DNA of 5,931 nt, taken from Fidelibacterota bacterium UBA6817. Lineage in GTDB: Bacteria > Fidelibacterota > Fidelibacteria > Fidelibacterales > Fidelibacteraceae. Location of the stretch: positions 1 through 5,931 of the forward strand of contig DKER01000189.1 in the NCBI GenBank assembly GCA_002452555.1, given 5' to 3'. Within the stretch, counting starts at the first letter, position 1. Each line of letters begins with the position of its first letter. The notes below the pieces were generated by a model. That model was given only the letters and a program-made list of their open reading frames with translations, searched no databases and had not been told where the DNA came from. Of this stretch, positions 5,928-5,931 are shown in pieces. The translations under genes and the position numbers were made by a program.

Positions 5928-5931
5928 TGAA

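Noticed and set aside
5802..5931. CRISPR array
   Set aside because: Units are 7 bp with no spacers, far from the 24-37 bp repeats and unique spacers of CRISPR. No cas gene is present.
5805..5931. Rho-independent terminator after hslU
   Set aside because: Apart from weak CCGG pairings there is no stable GC-rich hairpin and no following T-tract within the window.
1..5931. Sigma-54 (-24/-12) promoter suggesting RpoN control of this operon
   Set aside because: Reading for TGGCAC with TTGCA at the proper spacing gave no convincing match; a near hit at 231 (TGGCATT) lacks the GC of the -12 element.

Overview
The window is a compact, one-directional (+ strand) bacterial operon segment from a diderm (LPS-type) bacterium, followed by a short tandem repeat array. 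In order it holds the 3' end of kdsC (KDO-8-phosphate phosphatase), then kdsD (arabinose-5-phosphate isomerase), lptC, lptB, rpoN (sigma-54), hslV and hslU. All seven are identified from clear family motifs, and all six complete genes look intact.

The first part (1-2467) is lipopolysaccharide biogenesis. KdsD and KdsC are two steps of KDO synthesis; LptC and LptB are part of the machine that extracts LPS from the inner membrane. No lptA lies between lptC and lptB, although it does in the textbook gammaproteobacterial order kdsD-kdsC-lptC-lptA-lptB-rpoN. LptC appears to be lipid-anchored. The middle (2477-3868) is rpoN, keeping the common lptB-rpoN linkage. The last coding part (3928-5804) is the HslVU ATP-dependent protease, peptidase subunit then unfoldase. 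The genes are packed tightly: ATGA overlaps at 181-184 and 1739-1742, a TAATG junction at 4462-4466, and gaps of 5, 9 and 59 nt elsewhere. There is no stretch of 300 bases without a gene, and I see no convincing promoter or intrinsic terminator.

The one non-routine element is at the right edge (5802-5927): 18 uninterrupted 7-bp units that all fit TNGNCRG. Positions 1, 3, 5 and 7 never vary, and the first unit supplies the TAG stop codon of hslU. Six adjacent units are identical (TAGCCGG); the later ones are diversified and show a 21-bp higher-order period.

Taxonomy is inference. Below-half G+C by eye, a lipoprotein-type LptC, an HslV with a short cleaved propeptide (HATT), lptB-rpoN linkage to hslVU and heptanucleotide repeats fit an uncultured FCB-type lineage (Bacteroidota, Marinimicrobia or Calditrichota relatives) better than a classical proteobacterium, but I cannot place it firmly. 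I do not see a new multi-gene system here; the repeat array is the best candidate for something undescribed.
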